Origin: Serripes groenlandicus
Taxonomy: Eukaryota; Mollusca; Bivalvia; Cardiida; Cardiidae
Reading direction: 5' to 3'
Assembly: GCA_031761405.1 (NCBI GenBank)
Contig: JASEVX010000001.1
Span: forward strand, 201,404,437-201,468,436
Length of the DNA: 64,000 nucleotides
Shown here one piece after another: positions 1 through 10,628 of this stretch. The stretch's first letter is position 1. Every line of letters begins with the position of its first letter. Under the pieces are notes generated by a model that saw only the letters and a list, made by a program, of their open reading frames with translations, had not been told where the DNA came from and made no database searches. A program made the position numbers and the translations under genes.

Positions 1-12
1 TTAAAAAACTTC

Positions 13-54
13 ATTTTTATATCAAAAATACATTACCAGTCATTTAATACCTGA
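13..54. repeat. Left inverted terminal repeat of the DIRS-like element
   Basis: A 42 bp segment that is the exact reverse complement of 6200-6241. It lies downstream of the recombinase stop, so it is the 3' terminal repeat of the minus-strand element. Confidence 0.9.
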
Positions 55-240
55 TGACTTCGTAGCATAGGACGGGAGGTTCGACCAATACTTACTGTCG
101 TTCCAGGTACGTTGTAGTATATTATTCCGTATTTTTTTAAGAACAAACATACTTGATTCCAACGGTTGTATAAAGTGAAAGAGGGGATTGAATACAGGTT
201 CAATCGGTATTCACTTTATTTATGTGTTGGATTATGTAAA

Positions 241-1410
241 TTAGCGAACAACTCGCTGAGAAGCCACAAGGGGACCCAGAGAGAATAAGTTCTCTGACTG
301 ACTAGCCATAGAACGTAAGTAAAAAGACGAAAAGGTTGATTGCGTCTTCCATACTGCTGCTTGAAGAATCTCTTCAAGAGGAACATTATTAGAGAACGCC
401 CAACTTGTCGAGAGAGCTCTAACTTCGTGAGGACGAATCCGCAGAAACGAGAGATCTCGACTTGAAAGGTCTTTATAAGCTAGTTTAATAGTAATAGATA
501 TCCAGCGGGAAATAGACGCCGCCGAAATATCTTTACAACCTATAAGAGGAAGAAATAACCTCTTTCTCCGACCCCTAGTCCCTTCAACTCTCTTAAGATA
601 ATGCTTAAGAGCCGTAACGGGACAAAGGGTTCTATCAGAGTCCGAAGGACCACAGGTCGCCGAGAGGCTGGGAACTGTGATCGGCGAAGGTAGAACCGAA
701 GGTAACTGGTTTTTAGCCAGGAACCCCGGTTGACAGAGTAGAGTAAAAGAGCCATCAGATTCATTGAATCTGATGTGCCCTGTTTCTACCGAAAGAGCGT
801 GTAACTCGCTCCTTCGACGAGCTGTAGCGAAAGCTAAAAGAAAGACGGTTTTATAAGTTAGGAACTTTAAAGACGCCGATACCAGAGGCTCGTATGGAGC
901 TCTAGTAAGCGACCAGAGGACGCAAGATAAATCCCATTTTGGAGTTAAACTCCTACAAACGGGTTTTTCTAATTCGAAAGATCGTATAAGTTCCGAGAGA
1001 AAAGGATTTGAACCAATATTCTCTCCCCCAATGAACTTAAACGTGTTCGATAGCATAGAACGGTAGCCCTTTACCGTACTAATTGCCAGCTGTTTTTCTT
1101 CGAAGAGAAAAAGAAGGAAATCGGCAATCCGAGTTACAGAGGGACACTCCGGATTGATCGAACTTGTACCACACCAATCTGAGAACGATTCTAGTGGATC
1201 GTCTTCTTGATTGTGCGATACGAGAGGCAACTTTCTGAGAAAAGTTTCTCTCTCGGACAGAACGCTTGATAATGTCCAAGCGTGAAGATGTAGCATTGCC
1301 AGGTTGGGATGAAGACGCCGACCTGGTTGCTGAAACAGTACGTCTTCTCGAATAGGAAGTCGTATTGGATTTGCCGAAAGACAGGCCAGGAGGTCGCTGA
1401 ACCACGACCT
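241..1410 (-). CDS. DIRS tyrosine recombinase
   Basis: C-terminal part of the long minus-strand ORF (stop at 241). It is a tyrosine recombinase, which joins the circular element DNA to the target by strand exchange. Residues visible: the first catalytic Arg in TARRRSELHAL (about 800-830), the H-x-x-R motif in RPHEVRALSTSWAF (about 410-440), and the nucleophilic Tyr in STFSSFYLRSM (codon at 319-321). The N-terminal SAM-like DNA-binding part (IADFLLFLFEEKQLAISTVKGYRSML) is also present. This domain looks intact, although upstream parts of the same ORF are not. It would need a translation route past the upstream frameshifts, so this copy is probably not autonomous. Confidence 0.85.
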   Translation of the reverse strand, partial: RSWFSDLLACLSANPIRLPIREDVLFQQPGRRLHPNLAMLHLHAWTLSSVLSERETFLRKLPLVSHNQEDDPLESFSDWCGTSSINPECPSVTRIADFLLFLFEEKQLAISTVKGYRSMLSNTFKFIGGENIGSNPFLSELIRSFELEKPVCRSLTPKWDLSCVLWSLTRAPYEPLVSASLKFLTYKTVFLLAFATARRRSELHALSVETGHIRFNESDGSFTLLCQPGFLAKNQLPSVLPSPITVPSLSATCGPSDSDRTLCPVTALKHYLKRVEGTRGRRKRLFLPLIGCKDISAASISRWISITIKLAYKDLSSRDLSFLRIRPHEVRALSTSWAFSNNVPLEEILQAAVWKTQSTFSSFYLRSMASQSENLFSLGPLVASQRVVR

Positions 1411-1756
1411 CTGGGGCCAACAGGGTGCTATCAACAGTATTTTGCACTGTTGCGAGCGAAGAACCTTTTGAAGTACAATCGGAACCAATATGAACGGGGG
1501 AAACGCATACCCGAACAGGAGGTTCCAATCGAGAGTCAGTGCGTCCACTGCCCAAGCTGCAGGATCGTACATCGGAGATACCTCTGGGGCCAACAGGGTG
1601 CTATCAACAGTATTTTGCACTGTTTCGAGCGAAGAACCTTTTGAAGTACAATCGGAACCAATATGAATGGGGGAAACGCATACCCGAACAGGAGGTTCCA
1701 ATTGAGAGTCAGTGCGTCCACTGCCCAAGCTGCAGGATCGTACATCGGAGATACAT
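1411..1756. repeat. 173 bp tandem duplication inside the DIRS coding region
   Basis: Two adjacent near-identical copies, beginning CTGGGGCCAACAGGGTGCT at 1411 and again at 1584, period 173. They differ at only a few bases, so the duplication is recent. The length is not a multiple of three; with a one-base insertion near 2005 it gives a net 174 bp, an in-frame gain. Confidence 0.88.
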
Positions 1757-2583
1757 AAAGTGGCAGCCGATGATTGACTCTGGTGGCGAAAAGATCCACC
1801 AGGGGTGTCCCGATCCGCATGAACACTGAGTTCAACACACTCTGGTTCAGTGTCCATTCCGCCGGAAGAATTTTGTTTTGGCGGGATAGACTGTCTGCTA
1901 AGACATTTAGATGACCTGGGACGTGTTTTACCAGCAGTACTAACGACGTCGCCTGACACCAAAGGAGTAACTTCCACGTCTCTAAAAAGAGAAGATGGGA
2001 GTGCGTTTCCTCCTTGCCTGCGAATGTAAGACACAACAGTAGTGTTGTCCGTCGACAACAAAACAGTTCTGTTCGCAACGGAGGCAGAGAACTGATTGAG
2101 GGCTAGCAGGACTGCCCTCAGTTCCAAGTTGTTTATGTGAAAACACTTCTCCTCCGCTGTCCACATGCCCTGGGCTGTTAGGCCCTGCGGCTCTAAATGA
2201 GCTCCCCAACCCGCAGCACTGGCATCTGTAAATAAGTACAGATCCAGAGGTGGTGTGAGTAAGGGTACCCCTTGTTGATAGATTAACGGATCCAGCCACC
2301 ACCGAAGGTGGGACTTGAAGAAATCCGTCAGAGCTATCTCCTGTTCCAGTGAGTCCACAGACGGACGCCACCGGGACAGAAAAAGAAACTGAAGGGGTCG
2401 CATGTGGAGCCTTCCTAGAAAGACTAGGTCGGCTGCTGCACTCAGGGAACCCAGAAGTGACAGCATGGATCGGGCTGTTACCGCAGCCTGGTCCAGTTTG
2501 AGACCGATTTTCTGTAATAGAGAATCGACTCTGTCCGAAGGTACTCGAATTACCGCTAAGTCGGTGAGAAACGTCATACCCAC
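1584..2583 (-). pseudogene. DIRS RNase H domain with two compensating frame changes
   Basis: RNase H follows RT. Visible landmarks: LFTDASAAGWGAH (first catalytic Asp), NNLELRAVLLAL (Glu) and LLSTDNTTVVSYIRRQGG (second Asp). Near 2005 one extra base in an A-run shifts the frame. The continuation, containing KHVPGHLNVLADSLSR with the last catalytic Asp, lies in the second frame (1536-2078) and leads into a conserved linker with LFATRVNHRLPLY. The first frame stays open through this ~420 bp although it is read out of register there. The 173 bp duplication at 1411-1756 then brings the first frame back into register. One base plus 173 equals 174, so downstream codons are restored but the RNase H C-terminal part is lost from the long ORF. 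Confidence 0.8.
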
Positions 2584-2589
2584 GAATTA

Positions 2590-3295
2590 ATTCCGACTTC
2601 TGCGTGTTGGGTATTAAACCCAACCGCAGAATGGTCCGCCAGGCTAGGGATAGATCATGAATTAGCAGTACACGATTCGTCCTGTGGAGAAGCCAATCGT
2701 CGAAGTATTGAAGAAGTTGGGGTCCTTTCATACGAAGAAAGGCTCCCACAGCACTGATTATCTTCGTAAACACTCGAGGGGCGGACTTGAGGCCGAAGGG
2801 AAGAGCCCTGAATTGGAACACTTCTCCCTCTATCACAAACCGAAGGTATTTCCTCGAGGAGGAAGCGATCGGGATGTGATAATAGGCGTCTGTTAGGTCT
2901 AGAGAGACCGCCCAGTCGCCTTTCTGAATTGCTACTCGGATGGAGCGGGTCGACTCCATTTTGAATTTCTCGACCGGAATCAATAGATTTAGCGCAGATA
3001 AATCTATAACCGATCTCCACTTGCCGTCTTTCTTCGGAACAAGGAAAAGACGGCTGTAGAAACCCCGAGAATTGGCATTCTTTTTCAGAAGCGATGAAAT
3101 CACCTCTGACATGGCCGGATGACGTGACGACATGTCGATCGGCACGCTTGTCAGAGGAGTGGGGGAAATGAAGGGAATCAGATACCCTTCCTGTATCACA
3201 GATAAAATCCAACGATCCTCTGTGACACTTTCCCACTCCTCCGTGAAAAATGACAGGCGGCCCCCGACTGCAATCTCCGACCTTGGGATTGTCAT
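2590..3295 (-). pseudogene. DIRS reverse transcriptase domain
   Basis: The RT starts at the ATG at 3295, 17 nt after the gag-like stop. Landmarks in order: a fingers motif FLVPKKDGKWR, motif A with SLDLTDAYYHIPI, motif B PFGLKSAPRVF, and the catalytic motif C QYFDDWLL. These carry all three catalytic aspartates. Just after the KSELI segment the frame changes: the following conserved FVGMTF segment is read in the next frame near 2583-2590, preceded by an in-frame TAA. Compared with the family a few residues are missing here, so a small deletion is more likely than programmed frameshifting. The nominal ORF continues out of frame to 1982, but that tail is not real protein. Confidence 0.85.
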
Positions 3296-3311
3296 AGAGA
3301 GGAGCGAATCC

Positions 3312-5593
3312 CTAGGGCTGCGGCTTCGGATTCGTGTTAACTCTAGCAGGCTGCCGATGTTTAGTACCCTGATAGGGGCGCTTCGGTTTAGCCGATTTCT
3401 GACCCGTGGAAGGGGTTTGTTTAGGCTGAAACGCCTTCACATCCCGTTTTGGCTTCTTTGCTGGGTTGGGTTTCTTAGAACTACCCACATTCGCAGAATA
3501 CGCTGAACGTTTCTGGCCCTGCGCAAAAGCCTTAGCTGCGTTCGCCGAAAGGCGTCGAGACTGTCCTGAAGCATCAGAAGCTGTCACCGCAGCAATCCTT
3601 CCACCAAAGAGTTGTTTCGACTCCAATGGTGCGGCTCTCAGGCTGTCCTTGCTAGCACGTAGCAATGAGTTAGGAGCAACTAGAACTGCGTCCCTCCTCA
3701 TGGACAGTATCTCTGTGGCGGTCTGAAGATTCAGTGCCATGAGATGCCTGTTGCCTGTGTTGAAAGCTTCGAGAATTCTGTTAGCCCCTAGGCTAGAGAT
3801 ATTCTCCTCTTTCAACAACAAAGACAGAGCGACTGCGAAATGGTTGTCATGAGATGACACCATTACACCCAGTCTTGCTCTGGCTTCCCACTTCTCTAGT
3901 GTCTTAGAAGAGACCTGGACAGAAGCGGGTGCAGTTAACCCCAGTGTAGCTGCATCCCCGTCTAAAGCTGGCACTTTGACAGGGAAGAACTCCTTAGACG
4001 TAGAATACGCCTTAGAGTTGACCCATTCCTTAGAAATGGGTCCTGGGACCGACCGGCCTGGAGGTATAGCCTCTAGAGACCTGGTCGACTGCAATTGGTC
4101 TAACAACCTGCCCAAGTTGTTAGCTTGAGGAAGCAAGTGCACTGGCGTAAAAGCTTGTACATTAACTTCCTCTAGGCTCGAAAGGTTTTTCCGACGTGGG
4201 GGAGCGTCAACCTTAGGGCATAAAGTATTCGACACCACCCGAAATACTTCGTCAAAAGCCTGCTGAAGAGACCAACGCTCTACAGCTGGCTCCTCATCGG
4301 AAGGAGACCTATTTCCCTCATCATCGTCAGACGAAGATGTAGGGTTGTGTGTACTCCTCTGAGGTTGTCTACTCGGTCTTCCAACCGGTAGATCTATGTC
4401 CGACTCAGACATGGATAAATCAGAAAAATCCATGTTCTGCCGAAGATTTTGCGAAGCAGGCCCCCTCTCCACAGCAGAGGGCGGCCGTGCAAAATCTTCT
4501 GCCGGGGCCGAACTGACCGTATGGGACGGTTTCGACCTCTCTTTCACAGAATGATGCAATGTATTCTGATCCCGAGGTTGCCTATAACCGGACTGCCTAT
4601 CAAATAGGTGTCCCCCCGAGAGCAGTGAATCCCCATGAGATGGGTAATGCTGATCCCGGTAGGCCGTTAAACCCTGTCTAACACCTAACGGTTCCATAGT
4701 ATGGACCGGTGGTTGGTATTGAGGGGCAGCGTATTCTCTAGCGACATACACTGTCCCCCCAGGGGAAGAAAAAGGGGAAGAAAAAGATTTTCCGTAACCC
4801 CCATACCCGATGGAAGACAGAGGAATAATAGAACCCGGTGCGATACCTGGGTTATAATTATTCTGATTCTGTAGTGGAGCAGAGATCGACTGATAATTAG
4901 AATCAATACGGTCTATCACCACAGAACCCGTGCCTGGACGCGCCATGTTTACATAGCCGGCCGGCAGTGTAGACGAGGCATTGAAAAATGCCTGACTACT
5001 CGGTTGCACTGTGTTTACACAAGACACTGGTGTTTGTTTCGTGTTCACAAGCGTGACCGATTGGCTCGTAGCACCATAATGAAATGGGCTACTGACCTGA
5101 TGCGGCATGGCTACATGCGTGCGAGTTTGGCCAGTCGTCGAATCATTTAAGAAAGTATGACTGCCAGGATGAATCGTTGCTAAATGATCAACCTTTTGCC
5201 TGGCTGGGTCCTTGCAATAAGACCTTTGGCCTGTCGCATCACGGCTAAGTGAGCGACTACCTGGTCTAGTCATGGCAACGTGACTGACTGGCCCGGTTGA
5301 GTCATTGACAAATGACTCCTCTCCGGTTGCCCGGTGACCTGTCGTGCCTCGGCATTTGGGTTTTGTTGCGCAGCCCAAACAAAACCCGGTTGACTATGCA
5401 TAGGCAGGCGTGAAGCTGCACTATACAAAGTCTCCGGAGAACTACGTCCGCCGACGTAGGTAACCGGTACTCTGCAGCTGTCCGAAGACCACTGTAGCTC
5501 AGAGTATGGTGTCGGATCGGTACAACTCATGCGGTTTCCCGGAAAGCTACCACCAGGCGCCAGATGGTGAGATTCAGCGGTTGAACGTTCCAT
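3312..5593 (-). pseudogene. DIRS gag-like ORF, frameshifted
   Basis: First ORF of the element. The start is the ATG at 5593, and the N-terminal part stays open in that frame to 5270. The rest (688 codons) is open in another frame from 5378 to the stop at 3312, so the two frames overlap in the ~100 bp at 5270-5378 and a frameshift there is needed to join them. The N-terminal 200 residues hold loosely repeated Ser/Thr/Pro/Gln-rich units (recurring short stretches like HVAM and GSRSL). Then comes an acidic Ser/Asp-rich stretch, and the C-terminus is strongly basic (KKPNPAKKPKRD and similar), as expected for an RNA-binding structural protein. No zinc knuckle is visible. Assignment as gag rests mainly on position before RT, which it precedes by 16 bp. 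Confidence 0.7.
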
Positions 5594-6199
5594 TATTCAA
5601 TTTATGCACAAAACACAAGACAAAATAAAATTGTTTATTTATTTTATTTATATCCACGCTAACGGGGACACCCGGAAGCTTGGACACGTATTCTTGAAAT
5701 AAATTTTTTACAAAATTATTTTCACAAATATTGAATTAAACAATCAATAATTAATACAGCAATAGATAAAGCTTCTATCGCTAACAGGGTAGGGAAAAAG
5801 TATTGAAAACAGCACGACTTCCGCACCCGAAGACGGTAACTGAAATTAGCGGGTGGGGTAATCCACATGCTTCTCAGAGTATCGTCCGCTACAAAAACAA
5901 AAATAATGTAATACAGCAATAAAGTAAATAATTTACGGCTGTGACGTTAATGCAGATAAATATCTGGACAATTAAATGATTATAAGGCAATGGGCCTTAT
6001 AAAACAAAGGAGTTAATTGGAAAAAATAAATAATATATAATTTTCTTATCCGACTACTCCGGTGAATCCAAAATGAAAAGTGATTACCCGCTCACGTACG
6101 CGCCCGTACTTCCGGGCGGCTGTGTATGTCACGGATACGTGAGGGATACGCTTGCGTGGGCGTTTTTTTTTGATAATTAAGGTGTATAGAGATGATATA
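5594..6199 (-). other. 5' untranslated region of the DIRS-like element
   Basis: Non-coding, AT-rich, between the gag-like ATG and the right terminal repeat. No long ORF or recognisable promoter motif. It presumably holds the element's promoter; that is inference from position. Confidence 0.5.
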
Positions 6200-6241
6200 T
6201 CAGGTATTAAATGACTGGTAATGTATTTTTGATATAAAAAT
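6200..6241. repeat. Right inverted terminal repeat of the DIRS-like element
   Basis: Exact reverse complement of 13-54. It lies upstream of the gag-like ORF, so it is the 5' terminal repeat. The sequence diverges from the left copy immediately after 6241, which places the element boundary there. Confidence 0.9.
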
Positions 6242-6246
6242 CTTCT

Positions 6247-6950
6247 TTTCATAACATTCTTCAAATTCGGTTGGATGATTAAAGTTTACAACACCGTTTT
6301 CAACATTTTTTACGCCTTATCACGATCCAGGTGTTTCCTTAGCTTTCTGGATCGAACTTGGTACTCCACACAACAACAGTTTTTTTCAAATTAGGAAGAG
6401 AAAGTATTGTATATCAAGGTAAGGGTTAGAGAAAGAATAACAATTTTATTATGTAAATATGCATTGAATATGTAACACTCTAGTAAAATAGCTTCTTTTT
6501 TGAAAATAAATAATGAAAATGAAATAAGAAATTGGATCAAGCAATTTGGTAGTAAACCCCAATCTATTGAATAGATATTTGAGTTCAAATATAAAGAGCA
6601 AACTTTCCTGTCGATATTAGTTGAAATTTCCTGTCTCAAAATATTTTTTATTTTATTTAAAAATATTCCATACAAAATTCTCTAGAAACGAAGCATTTTT
6701 CACATTCTAGATTCCTTATTTGACACTCAAACCCTATGTTGTGGGTACTCAAAAGAATCCTCTCAGTGAGACCATTTCTTTGAGTACCTACAAAATAGGG
6801 TTTGGTTGAGTAATAATTGAGATTTTGTTGAGAAAAGACCAGGTTATCCCCCCCCTTAGTTAGTCCTCTGTCATACACTGCAATATTAAAACTGTTCCTT
6901 TTTTTTTTGCTGCTTTCTATATAAATGAAAATTTTGCGCTTTCCAAACCA
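6247..6950. other. AT-rich spacer right of the DIRS element
   Basis: Apart from the family D repeat at 6715-6862 I see no gene or repeat here. Confidence 0.4.
6715..6862. repeat. Family D palindromic repeat, copy 1
   Basis: Contains CCCTATGTTGTGGGTACTC and, about 60 bp later, its inverted partner ending in ATAGGGTTTGGTTGAG. The same palindromic core occurs at 17583-17753, 19595-19700 and 59625-59735. Confidence 0.65.
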
Positions 6951-7003
6951 TTCAAAGTCATTTGCTGCAGATTTGCTGTATGTGTGTGCTAAAGGGTCAA
7001 GCT
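6951..7003. repeat. End fragment of the B-type TTAA element
   Basis: Matches the subterminal part (TTTGCTGCAGATTTGCTGTATG) and worn terminus of the B family. The remainder is missing. Confidence 0.5.
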
Positions 7004-7492
7004 TTTAATCTGTTGATTTTCGTGGCAATATAGAATTCTCATGTATGGGGAAAAGAATAAGATGAACAAAAACACTGCTATTTAAAGGTTATCTTGGGCA
7101 TTAAATGCTACATGGTTGAAATATCTTTAAGAAATCCTAATATATCCATGGTATAATTCCTTTTAACCCATTCTTACTTGCATTTTGATGCATCTACAAA
7201 AGACAAGCTTTGAAACCATAATAATGTGACAAAAATGAGAAATTGTTCTTAATTAATGTGTAATTTCTCCTTAAAATTACGTACTTCTTCAATTATTTTA
7301 CAAGCATTTACAGAAAATATTCATATTTTTTCCTGGATATTGCTGCAAGATTTAGTCATGTATGTTAAAAGGGTTAAAAATAATATCTGCAACAATCAGA
7401 TCTCATTTTGTTCATTGTTAAGACATCTCATTGTCAGAGTTAACCTTTCCTTAGTAAAATCTTTTCCACACAGATAAACCCTTTCCCTCCTT

Positions 7493-7647
7493 TTAACCCT
7501 TTCCATAATATAGATGCTTTCTGACGCCTCTGCATGAGATGGCTTTTTTTCATAGGTTATCCATTCAACTCAAGATATTTTCTATTTTTTGACAAAATAT
7601 GTTCTAAGTCGTCTGCTGCAGAATTGTTGTATGAGGGAAAGGGTTAA
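7493..7647. mobile_element. A-type TTAA element, internally deleted
   Basis: TTAA followed by CCCTTTCC at the left, and GGGAAAGGG followed by TTAA at the right. Only about 155 bp, lacking the central hairpin of full copies (about 230 bp). The bases outside both TTAA sites are also mutually inverted (an AAACCCTTTCCCTCC block left, its complement right), so it may sit inside an older relative. Confidence 0.8.
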
Positions 7648-7689
7648 AAGGAGGGTAAGGGTTTATTGAAAAGGAAAAAGTATTTCAAA

Positions 7690-8008
7690 TCTCTATAAAT
7701 GAAAGGAAGCTTTTTAAAAAGCGTCTGATGCTGAGGTATCAAAAAGCTTCTGCATGTGGGAAAGAGAAAAAGCAATTGTAAAATCAAGAGATCATGCATT
7801 TTAACCAGTAGTTTTCTTTTCACAGGTATTTTGACAAATTTCTAAAAAGTTTTTTATAATCAGCATTAGATGATTCAACAGCAAGGCAGTAAGTTTCCCC
7901 TATTAACCTCTTCCCTCATACAGCAATTCTGCAGCAGACAACTTTTAAATCTTTTAGGTGAAAAATTAGAAAAAATAATTCTATAATTGAGGGTATAATA
8001 ACTGAAAC
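7690..8008. repeat. Two TTAA-element fragments
   Basis: 7690-7770 carries AGCGTCTGATGCTGAGG and a GTGGGAAAGAG end. 7904-8008 is a left half beginning CCTCTTCCCTCATACAGCAA and then TCTGCAGCAGACAACTTTT. Both lack partner ends. Confidence 0.55.
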
Positions 8009-8016
8009 AAGAGGAC

Positions 8017-8540
8017 CCTGCGATGGTCCTAAATCACTCACCTGATTTAATAGAAATCAGTTTTAATGTTCTAATATGATATGCACACAAGGGAAACAAG
8101 CAATGCCTCCTTTTGATTATGTTTATCAATGGACCGTATTTATTTCACCAATCTTGGTAGAGGAACATGACTGAAAAATAATTCTCAAATCAGGCCAGTA
8201 ATTTTTGACAAGAGGATTTTTTAAAATGTTCACTATAAATACATATAAGGGAAACAAACTCCATCCCCTTGGGGCCATGTTTTTCAATGGATTGGAATAA
8301 TTTTAACAGTCTTTGGTAGAGGCACCCTGTCACCAAAGAAACATTTGTGCCAAATTATTTTCAAATCACGCCCCAGTTCTTTTGGCAAGACGATTTTCTA
8401 GGTTTTCACTTTACAAATATAAGGGAAACAAGCTCGGCCCCCTGGCAGCCATATTTGGAAATGATCGGAACATTTGTTCAAAATAATTTCAAAATTAGGC
8501 TTGTACTTTTGGACAAGATATTTTTGTAAATGTTGGCACT
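8017..8540 (+). repeat. Bivalve-type dispersed repeat with three diverged ~160 bp units
   Basis: Starts AGAGGACCCTGCGATGGTCC and continues as three diverged units, each with AAGGGAAACAA (near 8089, 8246 and 8422). The opening hairpin and the unit length recall bivalve 'pearl'-type elements; this name is from memory of the family, not from alignment. Confidence 0.5.
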
Positions 8541-8878
8541 TTTCCTTCTTTCTGATGCCAGGGCAACCAAAGTTCTCTTTGAATTTTTTTGAATTTGATT
8601 AGTCGGTTTAGGAGAAGTAGTTTGTAAGAAATTAGAAGACAGTGAGGTGACAACAATGATGCAGACGGTGAGTGATCACAATTGTTCACTCTGCACTTTG
8701 CACACCCTGCAACACAGGTTGGACTGTACCTTGGCAATCTCATTAAAATCATCTCCTATTAACGCTACGCATAGGTCATTTGGTCAGATCGTGTACTTTA
8801 GTCAGATTGGTACCTTGGCTACATACTTTCAAGTTTACATTGTAACCATTGAACTTTTTTTTAATTTTTTTTATTATT

Positions 8879-9113
8879 TTAACCCTTTCCCTCATATAGA
8901 CGCTTTCTGACGCCTCTGCAGCAGATGGCTTTTTGAAAAACATAGTGACAAAAGAAGAAATTGCTCAAAACAAGCAAGTTTTCCTTTTGAGAAAATGTTT
9001 TCCACTTTTAGTCATAGGTTATCAATTCAATTAAAGAGATTTTCTATTTTTCGACAAAATAAGTTCAAAGTCGTCTGCTTCAGAATCGTGGTATAAGGAA
9101 ATTTAGGGCTAAT
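8879..9113 (-). mobile_element. A-type TTAA element, reverse orientation
   Basis: Begins TTAACCCTTTCCCTCATA with the GACGCTTTCTGACGCCTCTG block first, central hairpin with loop CTCAAAACAAG, and a decayed right end. Confidence 0.8.
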
Positions 9114-9398
9114 AGATAAAATTGAACAATGATATTAACATTTTACTTTTCACCCTGTTGTTTTTGGAGTCGTTATAAAAAATTATTTTCAATACAAATA
9201 AACAAGGCGGTGTTAATCATAGTGGCCCTTAAAAGGACTTAATCTTCACTGTTTGCTTAAATCATCTTTGTTACTTTTAGATTTAAACAGAGTAAGGGTT
9301 TAAAGTATTTATTGAGTCAGGTCCTGAATAAAGAAAAAGAGGGGAGGTGGGTAATAACCATAAATAAGTATTAGTAATCCTTAAGAACAGATGACTTG

Positions 9399-9625
9399 TT
9401 AACCGGGCTTTCCGTGGTACGACAATTTTGCAGCAGACGACTTTGTACATATTTTGTCAAAAAATAGAAAATCTCTTTAATTGAAAGGATAACCTATGAC
9501 TAAAAAGAGACAACATTGTGGCAAAAGGAGAAATTGCTTGTTTTGAGCAATTTTTTCTTTTGTCACTATGTTTTCAAAAAGCCATCACAGGCGTCAGAAA
9601 ACGTTTATATGAGGGAAAGGGTTAA
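9399..9625 (+). mobile_element. A-type TTAA element
   Basis: TTAA on both sides; left terminus mutated (CCGGGCTTTCC), right terminus perfect (GAGGGAAAGGG). The hairpin loop is of the CTTGTTTTGAG type. Confidence 0.85.
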
Positions 9626-9802
9626 ATACATAAGAATATGTAGGAAAACACTGGAGGAAAATTGAGAAATTCAGTTTTTCATCCCATGATATTTCATTAT
9701 TATGTGTAAACTGTTAAATTTGAACTTGTCCAGAAATTTTTCTTCTCTTCTTCAGATGCTTTCTGAAAGGTTGAGTATAAAGACAACATAAAGAGGAATA
9801 GG

Positions 9803-10030
9803 TTAACCCCTTTCCCATGTGTAGATGCATTTTGACACATCTGTAGCAGACGACTGTTGGAAATATTGTGGCAAAAGTAGAAATTGCTCATAATGAGCAA
9901 TTTCTTCTTTTACTACAATGTTTTTTTCAACATTCAGATAATCTCATTAATTTACATAATTATTTTACATATTTTTGCCAGGTAGTTTTCAAAGTCGTCT
10001 GCTGCAGATTTGTTGTATGTGGGAAAGGGT
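9803..10030 (-). mobile_element. B-type TTAA element, reverse orientation
   Basis: TTAACCCCTTTCCCATGTG start, GATGCATTTTGACACATCTG block, palindromic centre TTGCTCATAATGAGCAA, and end TTGTATGTGGGAAAGGG. This copy shows the B consensus well. Confidence 0.83.
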
Positions 10031-10254
10031 TCCAAATTAGCCCAATAGGATTACCTTAATTATTTGTATAAGTTGATCAGATTATGTCCGGCTGTTAAAA
10101 CATTGTACCGACAGGTATTTCATGGCCAAAATCTTTCGTCACATTGTGACTAAATAATAAAACAAATATACTTTGATACTTAATCCCATTCTACAAGTTG
10201 ACTAAATTTTTTTCATACAAAATATTGAGAAATTCCAGGTCTTTAACAACATTA

Positions 10255-10497
10255 TTAACCCTAATATTATTCCCTCATACGACAATTCTGCAGAAGACGA
10301 CTTTGAACATATTTTGTCAAACAAAAAGCAAATCTCTATAATTGAATGGACAACCTGAGTATTGACTAAAAGTGGAAAATATTGTGGCAAAAGGAGAAAT
10401 TGCTTGTTTTGAGCAATTTCTTCTTTTGTCACTATGTTTTCAAAAAGCTGTCTGCTGTAGAGGCATCAGCAAGAATCTATATGAGAGAAAGGGTTAA
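10255..10497 (+). mobile_element. A-type TTAA element
   Basis: TTAA both sides, hairpin loop of the CTTGTTTTGAG type. Its right TTAA (10494-10497) is also the left TTAA of the next element. Confidence 0.85.
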
Positions 10498-10628
10498 CCC
10501 TTTTCCACACGCATGTTTCAATAACAATGTTTCTTTCATAGATATTTACCATATGTTTGCCTAAACATTTCCAAATTAACAAACTGAACTGCTGCAGCGG
10601 GTTTGTTGAATGGGGGGATGGGGGTTAA
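10494..10628. mobile_element. Short TTAA element sharing its TTAA with both neighbours
   Basis: Starts TTAACCCTTTTCCACACGC, ends GGGGGATGGGGGTTAA. Only 135 bp, with a diverged B-like right half (CTGCTGCAGCGGGTTTGTTG) and no central hairpin. Confidence 0.6.

Larger units (their letters stand above)
1..6241 (-). mobile_element. DIRS-like tyrosine-recombinase retrotransposon, degenerate copy
   Basis: One element read on the minus strand. Positions 13-54 and 6200-6241 are perfect 42 bp inverted copies of each other. Between them, in transcription order, are a gag-like ORF, a reverse transcriptase, an RNase H and a tyrosine recombinase. This order, with inverted ends and no integrase or protease, is that of DIRS elements, which integrate through a circular intermediate by the recombinase. 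The copy is damaged: frameshifts in gag, between RT and RNase H, and inside RNase H, plus a 173 bp tandem duplication. I could not find the internal complementary region expected of DIRS-1-type elements. Position 1 is the window edge, so the left end may extend further. Confidence 0.88.

Noticed and set aside
241..2583. Intact 780-residue protein
   Set aside because: The frame is continuous but about 140 residues in the RNase H region are read out of register between the extra base near 2005 and the 173 bp duplication.
1982..2589. C-terminal 200 residues of the RT ORF as real protein
   Set aside because: After KSELI the frame leaves the conserved reading; the homologous continuation (FVGMTF, then RNase H) lies in another frame.
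1..6241. Gypsy-type LTR retrotransposon or endogenous retrovirus
   Set aside because: There are no direct long terminal repeats, protease or DDE integrase. A tyrosine recombinase and inverted ends are present instead.
8017..8540. Coding exon at 8495-8752 on the minus strand
   Set aside because: The frame overlaps a three-unit dispersed repeat and has no splice sites or motif support.
10202..10564. Small ORFs with peptides such as KEKLLVLSNFFFCHYVFKK
   Set aside because: These recur wherever an A or B element lies because they translate the hairpin arms; they are not genes.
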